From: a bacterium
GTDB lineage: Bacteria; Zhuqueibacterota; Zhuqueibacteria; Zhuqueibacterales; Geothermadaptataceae
Length of the DNA stretch: 41,297 bases
Reading direction: 5' to 3'
NCBI GenBank assembly: GCA_024275575.1
Contig: JAJRYV010000104.1
Coordinates: 1-41,297 of the forward strand
Part shown: positions 1-7,897 of the stretch, in pieces
Layout: each line of letters begins with the position of its first letter
Position numbering within the stretch: position 1 is the first letter of the stretch
The notes under the pieces: model-generated
The model's input: the letters and a program-made list of their open reading frames with translations, nothing else
Told to the model about the DNA's origin: nothing
Database searches by the model: none
Program-made: the position numbers and the translations under genes

Positions 1-414
1 CCCCCAAATGATATTGCGTTCCAGAATATATTTGACTGAATTCCGGCAAACGTCTTTTGCGGATTTTTTATAAAGTCTGCTGTAGGTTTTATCAAAGATG
101 TCAAAAAGACGCCTGCGGCATTCTTCAACGTTATCCTGCAAGATATCAATCCCATAAATACTGGAAACAGCAAGTATTGCGTATCGCTCAAATTCCAACT
201 GGCTTTTTTTATACCGCTGTTCAACCACGCGCAATTTTCGTGCGAGTATCTCGGTGAGAAAATTGCCGGTGCCGCAAGCTGGCTCCAGAAAACGCGACTC
301 GATGCGTTCCGTTTCTTGCTTGACCAAATCAAGCATGGCGTCGACTTCCCGTTTGCGAGTATAGACTTCGCCATGGTTGGCAACACGATATTTTGAGACA
401 ACCTGTTTTTCCAT
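1..414 (-). CDS. DNA (adenine-N6) methyltransferase, N-terminal part, cut by window edge
   Basis: Reading the minus strand from an ATG at 412-414 gives 138 uninterrupted codons that run off the left edge. The protein begins MEKQVVSKYRVANHGEVYTR and carries FLEPACGTGNFL, a clear motif I (SAM binding) of the N6-adenine DNA methyltransferases found in restriction-modification systems, followed by a second conserved block around IYGIDILQDNVEECRRRL. The catalytic NPPY-type motif IV would lie beyond the edge, so activity and the presence of a fused nuclease (type IIG) or a separate restriction gene cannot be judged. It lies on the same strand as the DUF58-MoxR pair but is separated from it by 175 bp that contain a perfect palindrome, so it probably has its own promoter. 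The family call is secure; the subtype is not. Confidence 0.85.
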   Translation of the reverse strand, partial: MEKQVVSKYRVANHGEVYTRKREVDAMLDLVKQETERIESRFLEPACGTGNFLTEILARKLRVVEQRYKKSQLEFERYAILAVSSIYGIDILQDNVEECRRRLFDIFDKTYSRLYKKSAKDVCRNSVKYILERNIIWG

Positions 415-440
415 CAATCCTGAAATTTTAACAAAATGAG

Positions 441-466
441 AACTCACCTGTTTAAACAGGTGAGTT
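441..466. promoter_or_regulatory. Perfect 26-bp palindrome upstream of the methyltransferase gene
   Basis: The half-site AACTCACCTGTTT is followed directly by its exact reverse complement, giving a 26-bp palindrome with no spacer. It sits 27 bp upstream of the methyltransferase start and 123 bp downstream of the DUF58 stop. On the minus strand it is followed by only a weak T-rich run (TTCTCATTTTGTT), so an operator for a dimeric regulator fits at least as well as an intrinsic terminator for the moxR operon. Restriction-modification genes are often controlled by small C proteins or by the methylase itself, but no regulator gene is visible here. Confidence 0.5.
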
Positions 467-589
467 AAGCATAATTTATATAGAATTGTTGTAAATTGAT
501 GATTAAAAAAGGAAAACCTTTACAAACAAGTATTAATTTAAACCTGTTTCTATATACTGTCTTTTACATGCTGGTGCAAATAATCCAGC

Positions 590-1504
590 TCACCCCCCGA
601 TTCTGCCTCGTTTCTGCAAATAATTCATCAACGCGAAATCGAAGGGTTTATCGGTGGGCATGGGTACGTAATCGATATTGTGATCACGGCAGGTTTGTTT
701 GAGTGTGTTGATAAATTCCTGGAAAAGCTGTTGGTAGCTGCGTTTGATATGCACCGGCTGTGTGCGCAGTTTGTCGCCGGATTCGACATCGATAAATAAA
801 GAATCTTCGGTAAAATCGAAGTTTATTTCCTGCGCATCGATCATGTGAAAAAGTACGACCTCATGTTTGCGGTGGCGAAAATGTTTCAATCCCTGCACCA
901 CGGCATCGAGATTTTCATCGAAAAAATCGGAAAAAATGAGCACCAACGCCCGCCTTTTGATGCGCTCGGCAATAGTATCCAGCGTATCGGCGATGCGCGT
1001 GCCGGCGCCGGGCCTGGTTTTTTCGAGCGTTAATAAAATCTCCGGCAGATAGCTTGAAACGCTGCGCGCCGGCATCAGGCTGCGAATTTTTTCGTCAAAA
1101 GTGACGAGACCGACGGCGTCGCGCTGGCGGCGGATCATCAAATAGGCGAGTGCAGCAGCGAGATAGGTCGCATAATCGAATTTGCTGATGCCGCCGCTGG
1201 CATATCCCATGGAAGCGGAACAGTCCATCAGCAGGTAACATTTCAGATTGGTTTCTTCTTCAAACTGTTTGACATAAAAGCGATTGGTTTTGCCGTAAAC
1301 TTTCCAGTCCACGTGTTTGATTTCATCGCCGGGCATGTACTGCCGGTGCTCGGCGAATTCGACGCTAAAGCCGTGGTAAGGGCTTTTATGCAAACCGGCC
1401 ATAAAACCTTCGACCACCAGTTTGGCGCGCAAATCGAGTCCGGAAATTTGTGAAATGTACTGTGGATCGAGATACGGGCTTGTCGATTCCGCTTTTTGCG
1501 CCAT
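590..1504 (-). CDS. DUF58 family protein with degenerate von Willebrand A domain
   Basis: 304 residues. The N-terminal half carries the DUF58 signature: HRQYMPGDEIKHVDWKVYGK at about residues 53-72, then a block ending VKQFEEETNL. A VWA-like part follows with DCSASMG (DxSxS, the core of a MIDAS metal site) near residue 94 and ALVLIFSDFFDE near residue 187. There is no signal peptide or membrane segment, so it is cytoplasmic or peripheral. The MoxR ATPase gene ends 4 bp upstream, so the two are co-transcribed and probably translationally coupled. By analogy with other MoxR-DUF58 pairs they act together in assembling or activating a partner protein or complex. The usual downstream partners (BatA/BatB-type VWA proteins, transglutaminase) are absent; a methyltransferase gene follows instead. 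The substrate is unknown. Confidence 0.9.
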   Translation of the reverse strand: MAQKAESTSPYLDPQYISQISGLDLRAKLVVEGFMAGLHKSPYHGFSVEFAEHRQYMPGDEIKHVDWKVYGKTNRFYVKQFEEETNLKCYLLMDCSASMGYASGGISKFDYATYLAAALAYLMIRRQRDAVGLVTFDEKIRSLMPARSVSSYLPEILLTLEKTRPGAGTRIADTLDTIAERIKRRALVLIFSDFFDENLDAVVQGLKHFRHRKHEVVLFHMIDAQEINFDFTEDSLFIDVESGDKLRTQPVHIKRSYQQLFQEFINTLKQTCRDHNIDYVPMPTDKPFDFALMNYLQKRGRIGG

Positions 1505-1508
1505 TGGA

Positions 1509-2495
1509 TTATTTGCCTTCCAGCAAGCGGTTGATCAATTCAACGGTGCTGATGTTTTCCGCCTCTGCGGCAAAATTGGTCACGATGCGGTGTCGCAATA
1601 CGGGAATGGCGATGGCTTTGACGTCATCGATATTCGGGGTGGTGCGATTATCGAGCAGGGCGCGGGTTTTCGCCCCGAGAATGAGAAATTGTGAGGCGCG
1701 TGGCCCGGCGCCCCAGCGGGTGTACTGGCGGATAAAATCCGGGGAATCTTCTGTGGGACGGCTGTTGCGTACCAGTTTTACGGCAAATTCAACCACATTG
1801 TCGGCGACGGGCACGCGGCGAACAAGGTCTTGCAGGGCGATGATGCGTTCGGCGGTGAGAATTTTATCCAGCCCGGCCTTGTAATCGCTGGTGGTCGATT
1901 TGACGATCGTTTTTTCTTCTTCAAACGTGGGGTAATCGACCCAAAGATTAAACATGAAACGGTCGAGCTGCGCCTCTGGTAGCGGATAGGTGCCTTCCTG
2001 TTCGATGGGATTCTGCGTCGCGAGAACGAAAAACGGTTCGGCCAGCGTGTAGGTTTCGCCGGCAGCGGTTACCTCATGCTCCTGCATGGCCTGCAGCAAC
2101 GCTGCCTGGGTTTTCGGTGGTGTGCGGTTGATCTCGTCGGCGAGAACGATGTTGGCGAAAACCGGCCCGCGGAAAAATTTGAACTTCCTGCTGCCGTCAG
2201 CACGGTCATCTTCGATGATTTCGGTGCCGGTGATATCGGAGGGCATCAGGTCGGGCGTAAACTGAATGCGGTTAAATTTTAAATCGAGAACCTGCGCCAG
2301 GGTGCTGATGAGCAGTGTTTTTGCCAGCCCGGGAACACCGACGAGCAAGCAGTGCCCGCGCGAAAGCAGCGAGATCACCAGCTCATTGATGATTTTCTCC
2401 TGTCCGATGATGACCTTGCCGGTCTCCTGCAAAATATTTTTATACGCCATGCCCAATTCTTCAACTGCAGCAAGGTCCTGATGTAAACTCGCCAT
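1509..2495 (-). CDS. MoxR-type AAA+ ATPase
   Basis: 328 residues, normal for a MoxR ATPase. Walker A is GVPGLAKT at residues 53-60 and Walker B is VLADEINR at 117-124. The sensor-1 region follows as LATQNPIEQEGTYPLPEAQ, a hallmark of the MoxR branch. The C-terminal lid contains the conserved GAGPRASQ segment. The start is supported by an AGGAGG-like site five bases upstream on the minus strand. It is the first gene of a two-gene operon with the DUF58 protein. Known family members work as chaperone-like remodelling ATPases that help VWA-domain partners mature or insert metals. The specific client here cannot be read from the sequence. Confidence 0.94.
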   Translation of the reverse strand: MASLHQDLAAVEELGMAYKNILQETGKVIIGQEKIINELVISLLSRGHCLLVGVPGLAKTLLISTLAQVLDLKFNRIQFTPDLMPSDITGTEIIEDDRADGSRKFKFFRGPVFANIVLADEINRTPPKTQAALLQAMQEHEVTAAGETYTLAEPFFVLATQNPIEQEGTYPLPEAQLDRFMFNLWVDYPTFEEEKTIVKSTTSDYKAGLDKILTAERIIALQDLVRRVPVADNVVEFAVKLVRNSRPTEDSPDFIRQYTRWGAGPRASQFLILGAKTRALLDNRTTPNIDDVKAIAIPVLRHRIVTNFAAEAENISTVELINRLLEGK

Positions 2496-2541
2496 GCATC
2501 CTCCTGTGGCATCCTATCGAAGTTTTTAAATAATCGGTATC

Positions 2542-2588
2542 TGTTCAGCCTGTCGAAGCGGCAGCATTTCACTGGTACTGGCTGAACA
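2542..2588. repeat. Inverted repeat upstream of moxR
   Basis: TGTTCAGCC at 2542-2550 is matched by its reverse complement GGCTGAACA at 2580-2588, separated by 29 bp. It lies 47 bp upstream of the moxR start, in the probable promoter or leader of the MoxR-DUF58 operon. The left arm continues as TGTCGAAG, so it resembles a dispersed palindromic element more than a terminator. The role is unknown. Confidence 0.35.
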
Positions 2589-2780
2589 AGTTATCACATG
2601 CGGAATGTTCAATTTAAATAAAGTTATGCTGAGAGGCAAAGAATTTATTTTTTTAACTTATCAGACGTTTGGAGCCTCTGTTTAGCCACACCGCTTGGCG
2701 GGATTTACTTCCTGCTTGTCATTCGCAGAATCGCGTTATATTTTCCGTCGGGGATACCTCGGTGGGCGAGCACAAATTTG

Positions 2781-2798
2781 TCTCCCTTCAAAGGGAGA
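2781..2798. repeat. Perfect hairpin overlapping a second inverted repeat
   Basis: TCTCCCTT and AAGGGAGA form an 8-bp stem with a 2-base loop. The right arm can instead pair with the following TTTCTCCTTTGAAG (about 2808-2821), giving two mutually exclusive hairpins in about 45 bp. There is no gene close by on either strand, so this is more likely a dispersed intergenic palindrome than a working terminator. Confidence 0.4.
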
Positions 2799-2875
2799 TT
2801 TTGTAAATTTCTCCTTTGAAGCAGCGGTTTTTCAAGGCATATTTATTTGACCAATCAGGCATTTTAAAAGAGAAC

Positions 2876-3027
2876 GCGGACTAAACGGATCATAGGGATT
2901 GACACTGATTTATAAAAACTCAGACAATTCTTTGAACCTGCCTGAAAATCAATATGCACGAACCTCCATAATTGATTTTAGTTGACCTGAAGTATGGTTT
3001 AAAAACAGTTCTATCCGTTTCATCCGC
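2876..3027. repeat. Imperfect 15-bp inverted repeats enclosing about 120 bp
   Basis: GCGGACTAAACGGAT at 2876-2890 matches the reverse complement of ATCCGTTTCATCCGC at 3013-3027 in 13 of 15 positions. The enclosed DNA is A/T-rich and contains no ORF of note. The arrangement resembles a small non-autonomous or decayed repeat element. No target-site duplication was seen. Confidence 0.3.
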
Positions 3028-3257
3028 ATTTCCCAACTCTCAGGAATCGTGTAATGAAGCGTGGTTAAAAAATCGCAATAATGATTATACTCCAGGTTTA
3101 TTCGCTAATTGCACTCGTTAAACTATTATGTTTTTAGTTTAATTTGGATGAATTTTTCCGATGAGATATAAATGAAACAGTGTGATAATTGTTTTGAACA
3201 TACTGGTGAATAAGTTTTTCCAGTTGCATCATTCGAATAGAGGTAACAGGTTGCTGA

Positions 3258-4103
3258 ATGGAACAGCAGGCAAAGGATTATATCCCGGAAACCCGGGGTG
3301 ATTTATTGGCGGAAATTGTTGAGGTAACGCGCGATTTTTCCGCACCTCCGCTCATCCTCACGCGCATTCTTGAATTGACCAGCCGGCCCGATGTTGCCAT
3401 CGAAAAAATCGAGCTGGTATTGTCCAGCGATGCGGCGATGGCAGCAAAAGTTTTAAAACTGTCCAATTCGGCGTTTTACGGTCGTTCTCGCAATATCGCC
3501 AGCATCCGTGAAGCAATCGTTTTGTTGGGTATCCACGCTATACGCAGCCTCGTCGTCGCCTCAGGCACGCATAGCCTTTACAGCAGCGGGTCGGCGTTGC
3601 ATCGACTGAAGGACATGATGTGGGAACACAGCCTGGCCAGCGCTATTTTTTGCAAAATGCTGGCGCGACACCAGGGCAATTTCCCCCCGGAGGAAGCCTT
3701 TCTCGCGGGACTTTTACACGATATCGGCAAGCTGGTGGTGCTCGAGCGTTTTCCCGAAAAATATGCGGAAATATTGCAAAACACCGAGTTGACGACGCAT
3801 GAAGCGCTGCAGCGGGAAAAAGAGGTCTTTGGTTTCAGCCATGCGGAAGTGGGGGCAGCGCTGGTCAATCACTGGCTGCTGCCGGAAAATCTCGTCGAGG
3901 CCATCGGACGGCACCACCAATCTTGTGAGGTGGAACAATTGTTCGGCATGACGACGATTGCCGATGCGCTGGTTTCGCAGAAGGGTTACAACCTGATGCA
4001 GCCTGATCCGGAACATAAAGGTTTATCAGCAGCACTGGAATTGGAAGAACTTGCTCTGCGCTTTGATGAAGAGTTTACAGAACAGCGGCAGTTATTCACC
4101 TGA
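3258..4103 (+). CDS. HDOD domain protein
   Basis: 281 residues, essentially one HDOD (HD-related output) domain. The typical N-terminal block runs from FSAPPLILTRILEL through VLKLSNSAFYGRSRNI, then the HD-like region AGLLHDIGKLVV, with further histidines at WEHS, SHAEVG and GRHH. Although HDOD domains are regarded as output modules that often lack phosphohydrolase activity, the H, HD, H, HH and AD positions of an HD site all look present here. No sensor or receiver domain is attached. It is first in a row of three HDOD genes; the next begins 48 bp after this stop. Such proteins commonly act in cyclic-nucleotide or two-component signalling, but the partner here is not identifiable. Confidence 0.88.
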   Translation: MEQQAKDYIPETRGDLLAEIVEVTRDFSAPPLILTRILELTSRPDVAIEKIELVLSSDAAMAAKVLKLSNSAFYGRSRNIASIREAIVLLGIHAIRSLVVASGTHSLYSSGSALHRLKDMMWEHSLASAIFCKMLARHQGNFPPEEAFLAGLLHDIGKLVVLERFPEKYAEILQNTELTTHEALQREKEVFGFSHAEVGAALVNHWLLPENLVEAIGRHHQSCEVEQLFGMTTIADALVSQKGYNLMQPDPEHKGLSAALELEELALRFDEEFTEQRQLFT

Positions 4104-4151
4104 TATTTTTTGAAACGAATACCGGCCCACTGGCCGGAAATGGAGATAAGT

Positions 4152-5090
4152 ATGGATTTGCGGGTAAAAATCAAAACGATGGTCAATACGACACAGGACA
4201 TTCCAGCGATGCCGACGATCTGGCTTAAAATACGCGAGTTGACACAGCAGAAAAATGTCAGTGCATCTATCATTGCCGGCGAAATTTTAAAAGACCAGGG
4301 AACGACTACACGCCTGTTGAAAGTTGCCAATTCAGCGGCTTTTAACAGGTGTAACAAAAAAATTTCCACCGTGACCGAAGCTGTTGTACATTTGGGATTT
4401 AATGAAGTACGAAATGTCGTGATGGGTTATGCCGTCAGCAATATGTTGGTAAAACTGCAGCAAAACGAATATTTTGATTTCAAGGGCTATTGGGTGCATT
4501 CACTGGCCACTGCGGTGGCCTCGCGTATGATCGCAGAAACCGTGCGCTACACCAACACTGAAGAAGCTTTTGTCGCAGGTTTGCTGCATGATATCGGCAA
4601 ACTGGTGATCAGTCAATTGATGCCTGCTGAATATGGCCATGTTTTACAGCGTATTGCTGCGGGGAGTGAATGTTTGCATGCAGAAGACGGCATTCTGAAA
4701 GTCGACCACCAGGAGATCGGTCGGTGGGTGGCGGAACGCTGGCATTTTCCCGAAATTCTCATCTGTACAATTTCCCGGCATCACCGCGAGGAGTTGGCGG
4801 CAGAACAGCGAAGTCAATACAAATTGGTTGATATCGTCGCAGTAGCCGATCAGATGGCCAATATCATTTTCACCACTGGAAACAAAAACTGCAAGACCGA
4901 TGTGTGCGGGAGTCAGCAAACAGCATTTGACCTACTCGGTGTGAACAAGGGCAACTGGTCTTTTATTTTGCGCAATCTGGCGACAAGTGTCGGTGAAAAT
5001 ATTGAAGATTACAATTTAAGTCAGGCTGATATCGAATTATTTCTCGCCAATATTGCACAGGAGGAGGCGATGGAAATCGAAGGCGAGTAA
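4152..5090 (+). CDS. HDOD domain protein, paralogue 2
   Basis: 312 residues from ATG 4152. This start is preferred to an in-frame ATG 42 bp upstream because GGAG lies six bases before it and because MDLRVKIKTMV matches the start of the next paralogue. It has a single HDOD domain, with PAMPTIWLKIRELT at the N-terminus, LLKVANSAAFNRC, VAGLLHDIGKLVISQLMPAEY, and SRHHREEL near the C-terminal end of the domain. It is much closer to the third HDOD protein than to the first, indicating a recent tandem duplication. A short acidic tail ends the protein. It probably lies in one operon with its neighbours and likely acts in signalling; the target is unknown. Confidence 0.88.
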   Translation: MDLRVKIKTMVNTTQDIPAMPTIWLKIRELTQQKNVSASIIAGEILKDQGTTTRLLKVANSAAFNRCNKKISTVTEAVVHLGFNEVRNVVMGYAVSNMLVKLQQNEYFDFKGYWVHSLATAVASRMIAETVRYTNTEEAFVAGLLHDIGKLVISQLMPAEYGHVLQRIAAGSECLHAEDGILKVDHQEIGRWVAERWHFPEILICTISRHHREELAAEQRSQYKLVDIVAVADQMANIIFTTGNKNCKTDVCGSQQTAFDLLGVNKGNWSFILRNLATSVGENIEDYNLSQADIELFLANIAQEEAMEIEGE

Positions 5091-5142
5091 TCCGTTCAGC
5101 TCAATTTTTTATTCGAAGAATACAGTAGCGAAAAATGAAAGC

Positions 5143-6612
5143 ATGGATTTAAAAGTAAAAATAAGAACCATGGTGGAAACAACCAGCGATCTGCCGGCGA
5201 TGCCGCAAATCTGGTTGAAAATCCGCGAAATGACACAGCACCTGAATATTTCTGCGCCGAGTATTGCCAAAGAAATTTTAAAAGACCAGGGGATGACGAC
5301 GCGTATTTTAAAAATTGCAAATTCAGCGACTTATGCAGGCTATAACCAGAAGATCACGACGGTGACCAACGCCATCGTGCTGCTGGGTTTCAATGAGGTG
5401 CGCAATGTCGTCGTCGGTTATGCGGTTTATGAAATGCTTAAAAAACTGAAAAAAAACAAGCAGTTCAATTTTAAGGAATTCTGGCTGCACTCGCTCGCTG
5501 CGGCCGTGGCAGCGCGCATGCTCGCAGAAAATGTGCAGTATAAAAATATCGAGGAAGCTTTTGTCGCCGGCCTTTTGCACGATGTCGGTAAACTGGCCAT
5601 CAGTCAACTCATGCCGAAAGAATACGACAAAGTGTTGGTGCACAATCTGTGCAGTCAGGAAAATATCAATCGGGAGGAAGAAATCCTGCATGTGAATCAT
5701 CAAGAGATCGGCGAGTGGGTTGCCAAACGATGGCACTTCCCGGAAGTGCTCATTTTGGCCATCAGGAAGCACCACCGCAGCGAGCTGAATGGAAGGCAAA
5801 AAAGCCGCTATCGCATCATCGATATCGTTGCCGTAGCCAATGAAATGGCGCATCTCATCTTTTCGAAGGAGAGCGGTAACCGCAACAAGGCAGCGCTGGA
5901 TTGCCAAGCCAATGCGTTGTCCCTGTTGAGTATTTCCAAAGAACGCTGGTCCCATATCGTGCGCAATATGGCAGCCAATGTACGCAAGCAAATCCGGGAA
6001 TATAATCTCAACGAATCCGATATCGAGGCCCTGCTGCGAACGCTTGAAGATGACGAAACTGAAAATTTGCAAAACGAAAAACTGTACCAGGAAATGAATC
6101 AGGAATTACAGGAAAAAGTACAGGAACTCAGCGTGCTCAACAATTTTTCTACTGCCTTGCTCGAAGTGGAAAGCCTGGCTGAGGTGCAGAATTTATTGCT
6201 GGAAAATATTTTTCGCGGGGTTGCCTTCAGCCGAATTTTGCTTTTCACCCCCGTTAAAAAAAATCAATTGCAGCCCGTTGCCGGTTTTGGCGCCGATGCT
6301 GAAGACATTGTTGAAAACGCCAGTTTGAAAATTTCACAGGGCGGCGCCATCATCCGTTGTTTTACTGAACGCCAACTGGTCAACGTACTCAATGCCGGTT
6401 CGCCGCTTTTTAAAGATATGGTTTCGCAACAGGAGCTTAACCTGTTGCGTTGCCCGGCATTCGCCTGCATTCCCTTGTTTGTAAAAGATAAATCTCTCGG
6501 TGCCATTGTCGTCGATAACCATGTTTCCGCCGAACCGGTGCAGGATCAACGCCTGGATACGGTGGTTACTTTCTGCAATCAGGCTAGCCTGGTACTAAAA
6601 CGACTGGCATGA
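5143..6612 (+). CDS. HDOD-GAF domain protein, paralogue 3
   Basis: 489 residues from ATG 5143, chosen because MDLKVKIRTMVETT aligns with the start of the preceding paralogue; an upstream TTG that overlaps the previous gene is unlikely. Residues 1-300 are an HDOD domain (PAMPQIWLKIREMT, VAGLLHDVGKLAISQLMP, RKHHRSEL). A glutamate- and glutamine-rich coiled-coil linker follows at about 305-345 (ENLQNEKLYQEMNQELQEKV). The C-terminal 140 residues look like a GAF domain, with SVLNNFSTALLEVESLAEV at its start and FACIPLFVKDKSLGAIVVDN near its end. It therefore couples a small-molecule or redox sensor to the HDOD module that its two neighbours have alone, and is the likely input component of the trio. 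Confidence 0.87.
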   Translation: MDLKVKIRTMVETTSDLPAMPQIWLKIREMTQHLNISAPSIAKEILKDQGMTTRILKIANSATYAGYNQKITTVTNAIVLLGFNEVRNVVVGYAVYEMLKKLKKNKQFNFKEFWLHSLAAAVAARMLAENVQYKNIEEAFVAGLLHDVGKLAISQLMPKEYDKVLVHNLCSQENINREEEILHVNHQEIGEWVAKRWHFPEVLILAIRKHHRSELNGRQKSRYRIIDIVAVANEMAHLIFSKESGNRNKAALDCQANALSLLSISKERWSHIVRNMAANVRKQIREYNLNESDIEALLRTLEDDETENLQNEKLYQEMNQELQEKVQELSVLNNFSTALLEVESLAEVQNLLLENIFRGVAFSRILLFTPVKKNQLQPVAGFGADAEDIVENASLKISQGGAIIRCFTERQLVNVLNAGSPLFKDMVSQQELNLLRCPAFACIPLFVKDKSLGAIVVDNHVSAEPVQDQRLDTVVTFCNQASLVLKRLA

Positions 6613-6853
6613 GTATGAGCGTCGTAAATTTGAACTTTTCATTTACCTGCCTGAAGTTATAATCATCACTAAAATTCCGCAAAGCAGCAGCTTGCGCAAA
6701 GATTGCAAATTACAAATCGATATAGGAACAGCCGGCCGGTGAAATAATTTTTGCTTTCATGCAAATAAAATCTAAATTAGCGCCGCGTACTTTTTTTGAA
6801 TCAACTCCTGCTTCTGTTGATTATAATCGAGAAAGAAATTGCCCGATTCACAA

Positions 6854-7897
6854 ATGACAGCGCTTTTGCGCAGCGAACTGCCCGGTGTTCGATTCGATGA
6901 ACCTCTCGCCGGGTTTACCACGATCGGTATCGGCGGGCGGGCGGCATATCTCGTCGAAGCCGTCTCGTTGGAAACGCTCGAGCGAAGTCTGAAATTTTGC
7001 AGCAGTAACGGCCTGCCATACCGGGTTTTGGGCGGCGGCAGCAATGTCATCATTTCAGACGCCGGTTTCCCCGGTCTGGTGATCATCAACCGGGCGGATG
7101 GCTGGCGGGTTCTGGACGAAAAACCGCAAGAGCTGCCGCAGCGGCAAATTGCGGAACGGTTCTCTATCGCTGGGGATGCAAACACTGCCCCCGCAAGTCC
7201 GCAGTTTTCCGGCAAACTTGCTGAAGCGGTTCGGGTGCGTATCGAAAGCGGCGCTCGCATCATCCCTTTAATCAAAAAACTGCACGCTGCAGGCATTAGC
7301 GGCTTGCACTGGTTCTCCGGGATCCCAGCATCGATTGGTGGTGCACTATTTATGAATTTGCATGGCGGCAATGAATTTTTCGGCGATTATGTGCTGGCGG
7401 CACAAATATTTAACGGGCACAAATCCCGCTGGGAAAAAGCGGATTATTTTAGTTTCGATTATGATTGGACTGCATTGCATGAAACCGGTGAGGTGGTTTT
7501 ATGCGTCGATTTATGCCTCTTCCGCGGACAGGTTGAGGAAGCCAAAAAGCTGTCTGTCATTTGGGCGCGGCAAAAATCGCTACAGCCGCAGCGTTCGGCC
7601 GGCTGTGTTTTTCAGAATTTAACCCGTGCACAGCAGGATAAGCTGGCGCTACCCACATCCTCGGTTGGTTATGTGCTCGATAAATTGCTCAATTTAAAAG
7701 GCTTGCGTGTTGGTGGCGCGATGCTTTCAACAAAACATGCCGCCTTTATTGAAAATGCCGGCAACGCCAGTGCGCAGGATGTTTTCACACTCGCCAGGAC
7801 GATTCAAAAAAAAACACGGCAGGCGCTCGATCTTGAATTAAAACTGGAAATTGAATTCATAGGGAACTTTAAAGAAGAGTTATGTCAAAATTTATAA
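6854..7897 (+). CDS. murB: UDP-N-acetylenolpyruvoylglucosamine reductase (MurB)
   Basis: 347 residues. MurB reduces UDP-GlcNAc-enolpyruvate to UDP-MurNAc with NADPH in cytoplasmic peptidoglycan synthesis. Visible signatures are the FAD-binding region TTIGIGGRAAYLVE, VLGGGSNVIISD, GIPASIGGALFMN, and the C-terminal SAGCVFQNL, where the proton-donor position is Cys rather than the Ser of E. coli, a known variation. KGLRVGGAMLSTKHAAFIEN and LELKLEIEFIG complete the family pattern. The start is uncertain: ATG 6854 is used here, but a TTG at 6839 is in frame and neither has a well-placed ribosome-binding site. The end overlaps murA by 16 bp, so the pair is translationally coupled. Confidence 0.95.
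   Translation: MTALLRSELPGVRFDEPLAGFTTIGIGGRAAYLVEAVSLETLERSLKFCSSNGLPYRVLGGGSNVIISDAGFPGLVIINRADGWRVLDEKPQELPQRQIAERFSIAGDANTAPASPQFSGKLAEAVRVRIESGARIIPLIKKLHAAGISGLHWFSGIPASIGGALFMNLHGGNEFFGDYVLAAQIFNGHKSRWEKADYFSFDYDWTALHETGEVVLCVDLCLFRGQVEEAKKLSVIWARQKSLQPQRSAGCVFQNLTRAQQDKLALPTSSVGYVLDKLLNLKGLRVGGAMLSTKHAAFIENAGNASAQDVFTLARTIQKKTRQALDLELKLEIEFIGNFKEELCQNL

Larger units (their letters stand above)
2496..3257. other. 760-bp divergent intergenic region with several inverted repeats
   Basis: No credible gene is seen between the divergent moxR and HDOD genes. The region holds three separate inverted-repeat structures, listed individually. A possible promoter for the HDOD operon lies at 3144-3172: TTGGAT, 17 bp, TATAAA, with a good -10 but a poor -35. 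Confidence 0.5.

Noticed and set aside
5053-5142. Upstream TTG start for the third HDOD protein
   Set aside because: The added 30 residues are low-complexity, overlap the previous gene and are absent from the close paralogue, which starts at the equivalent of 5143.
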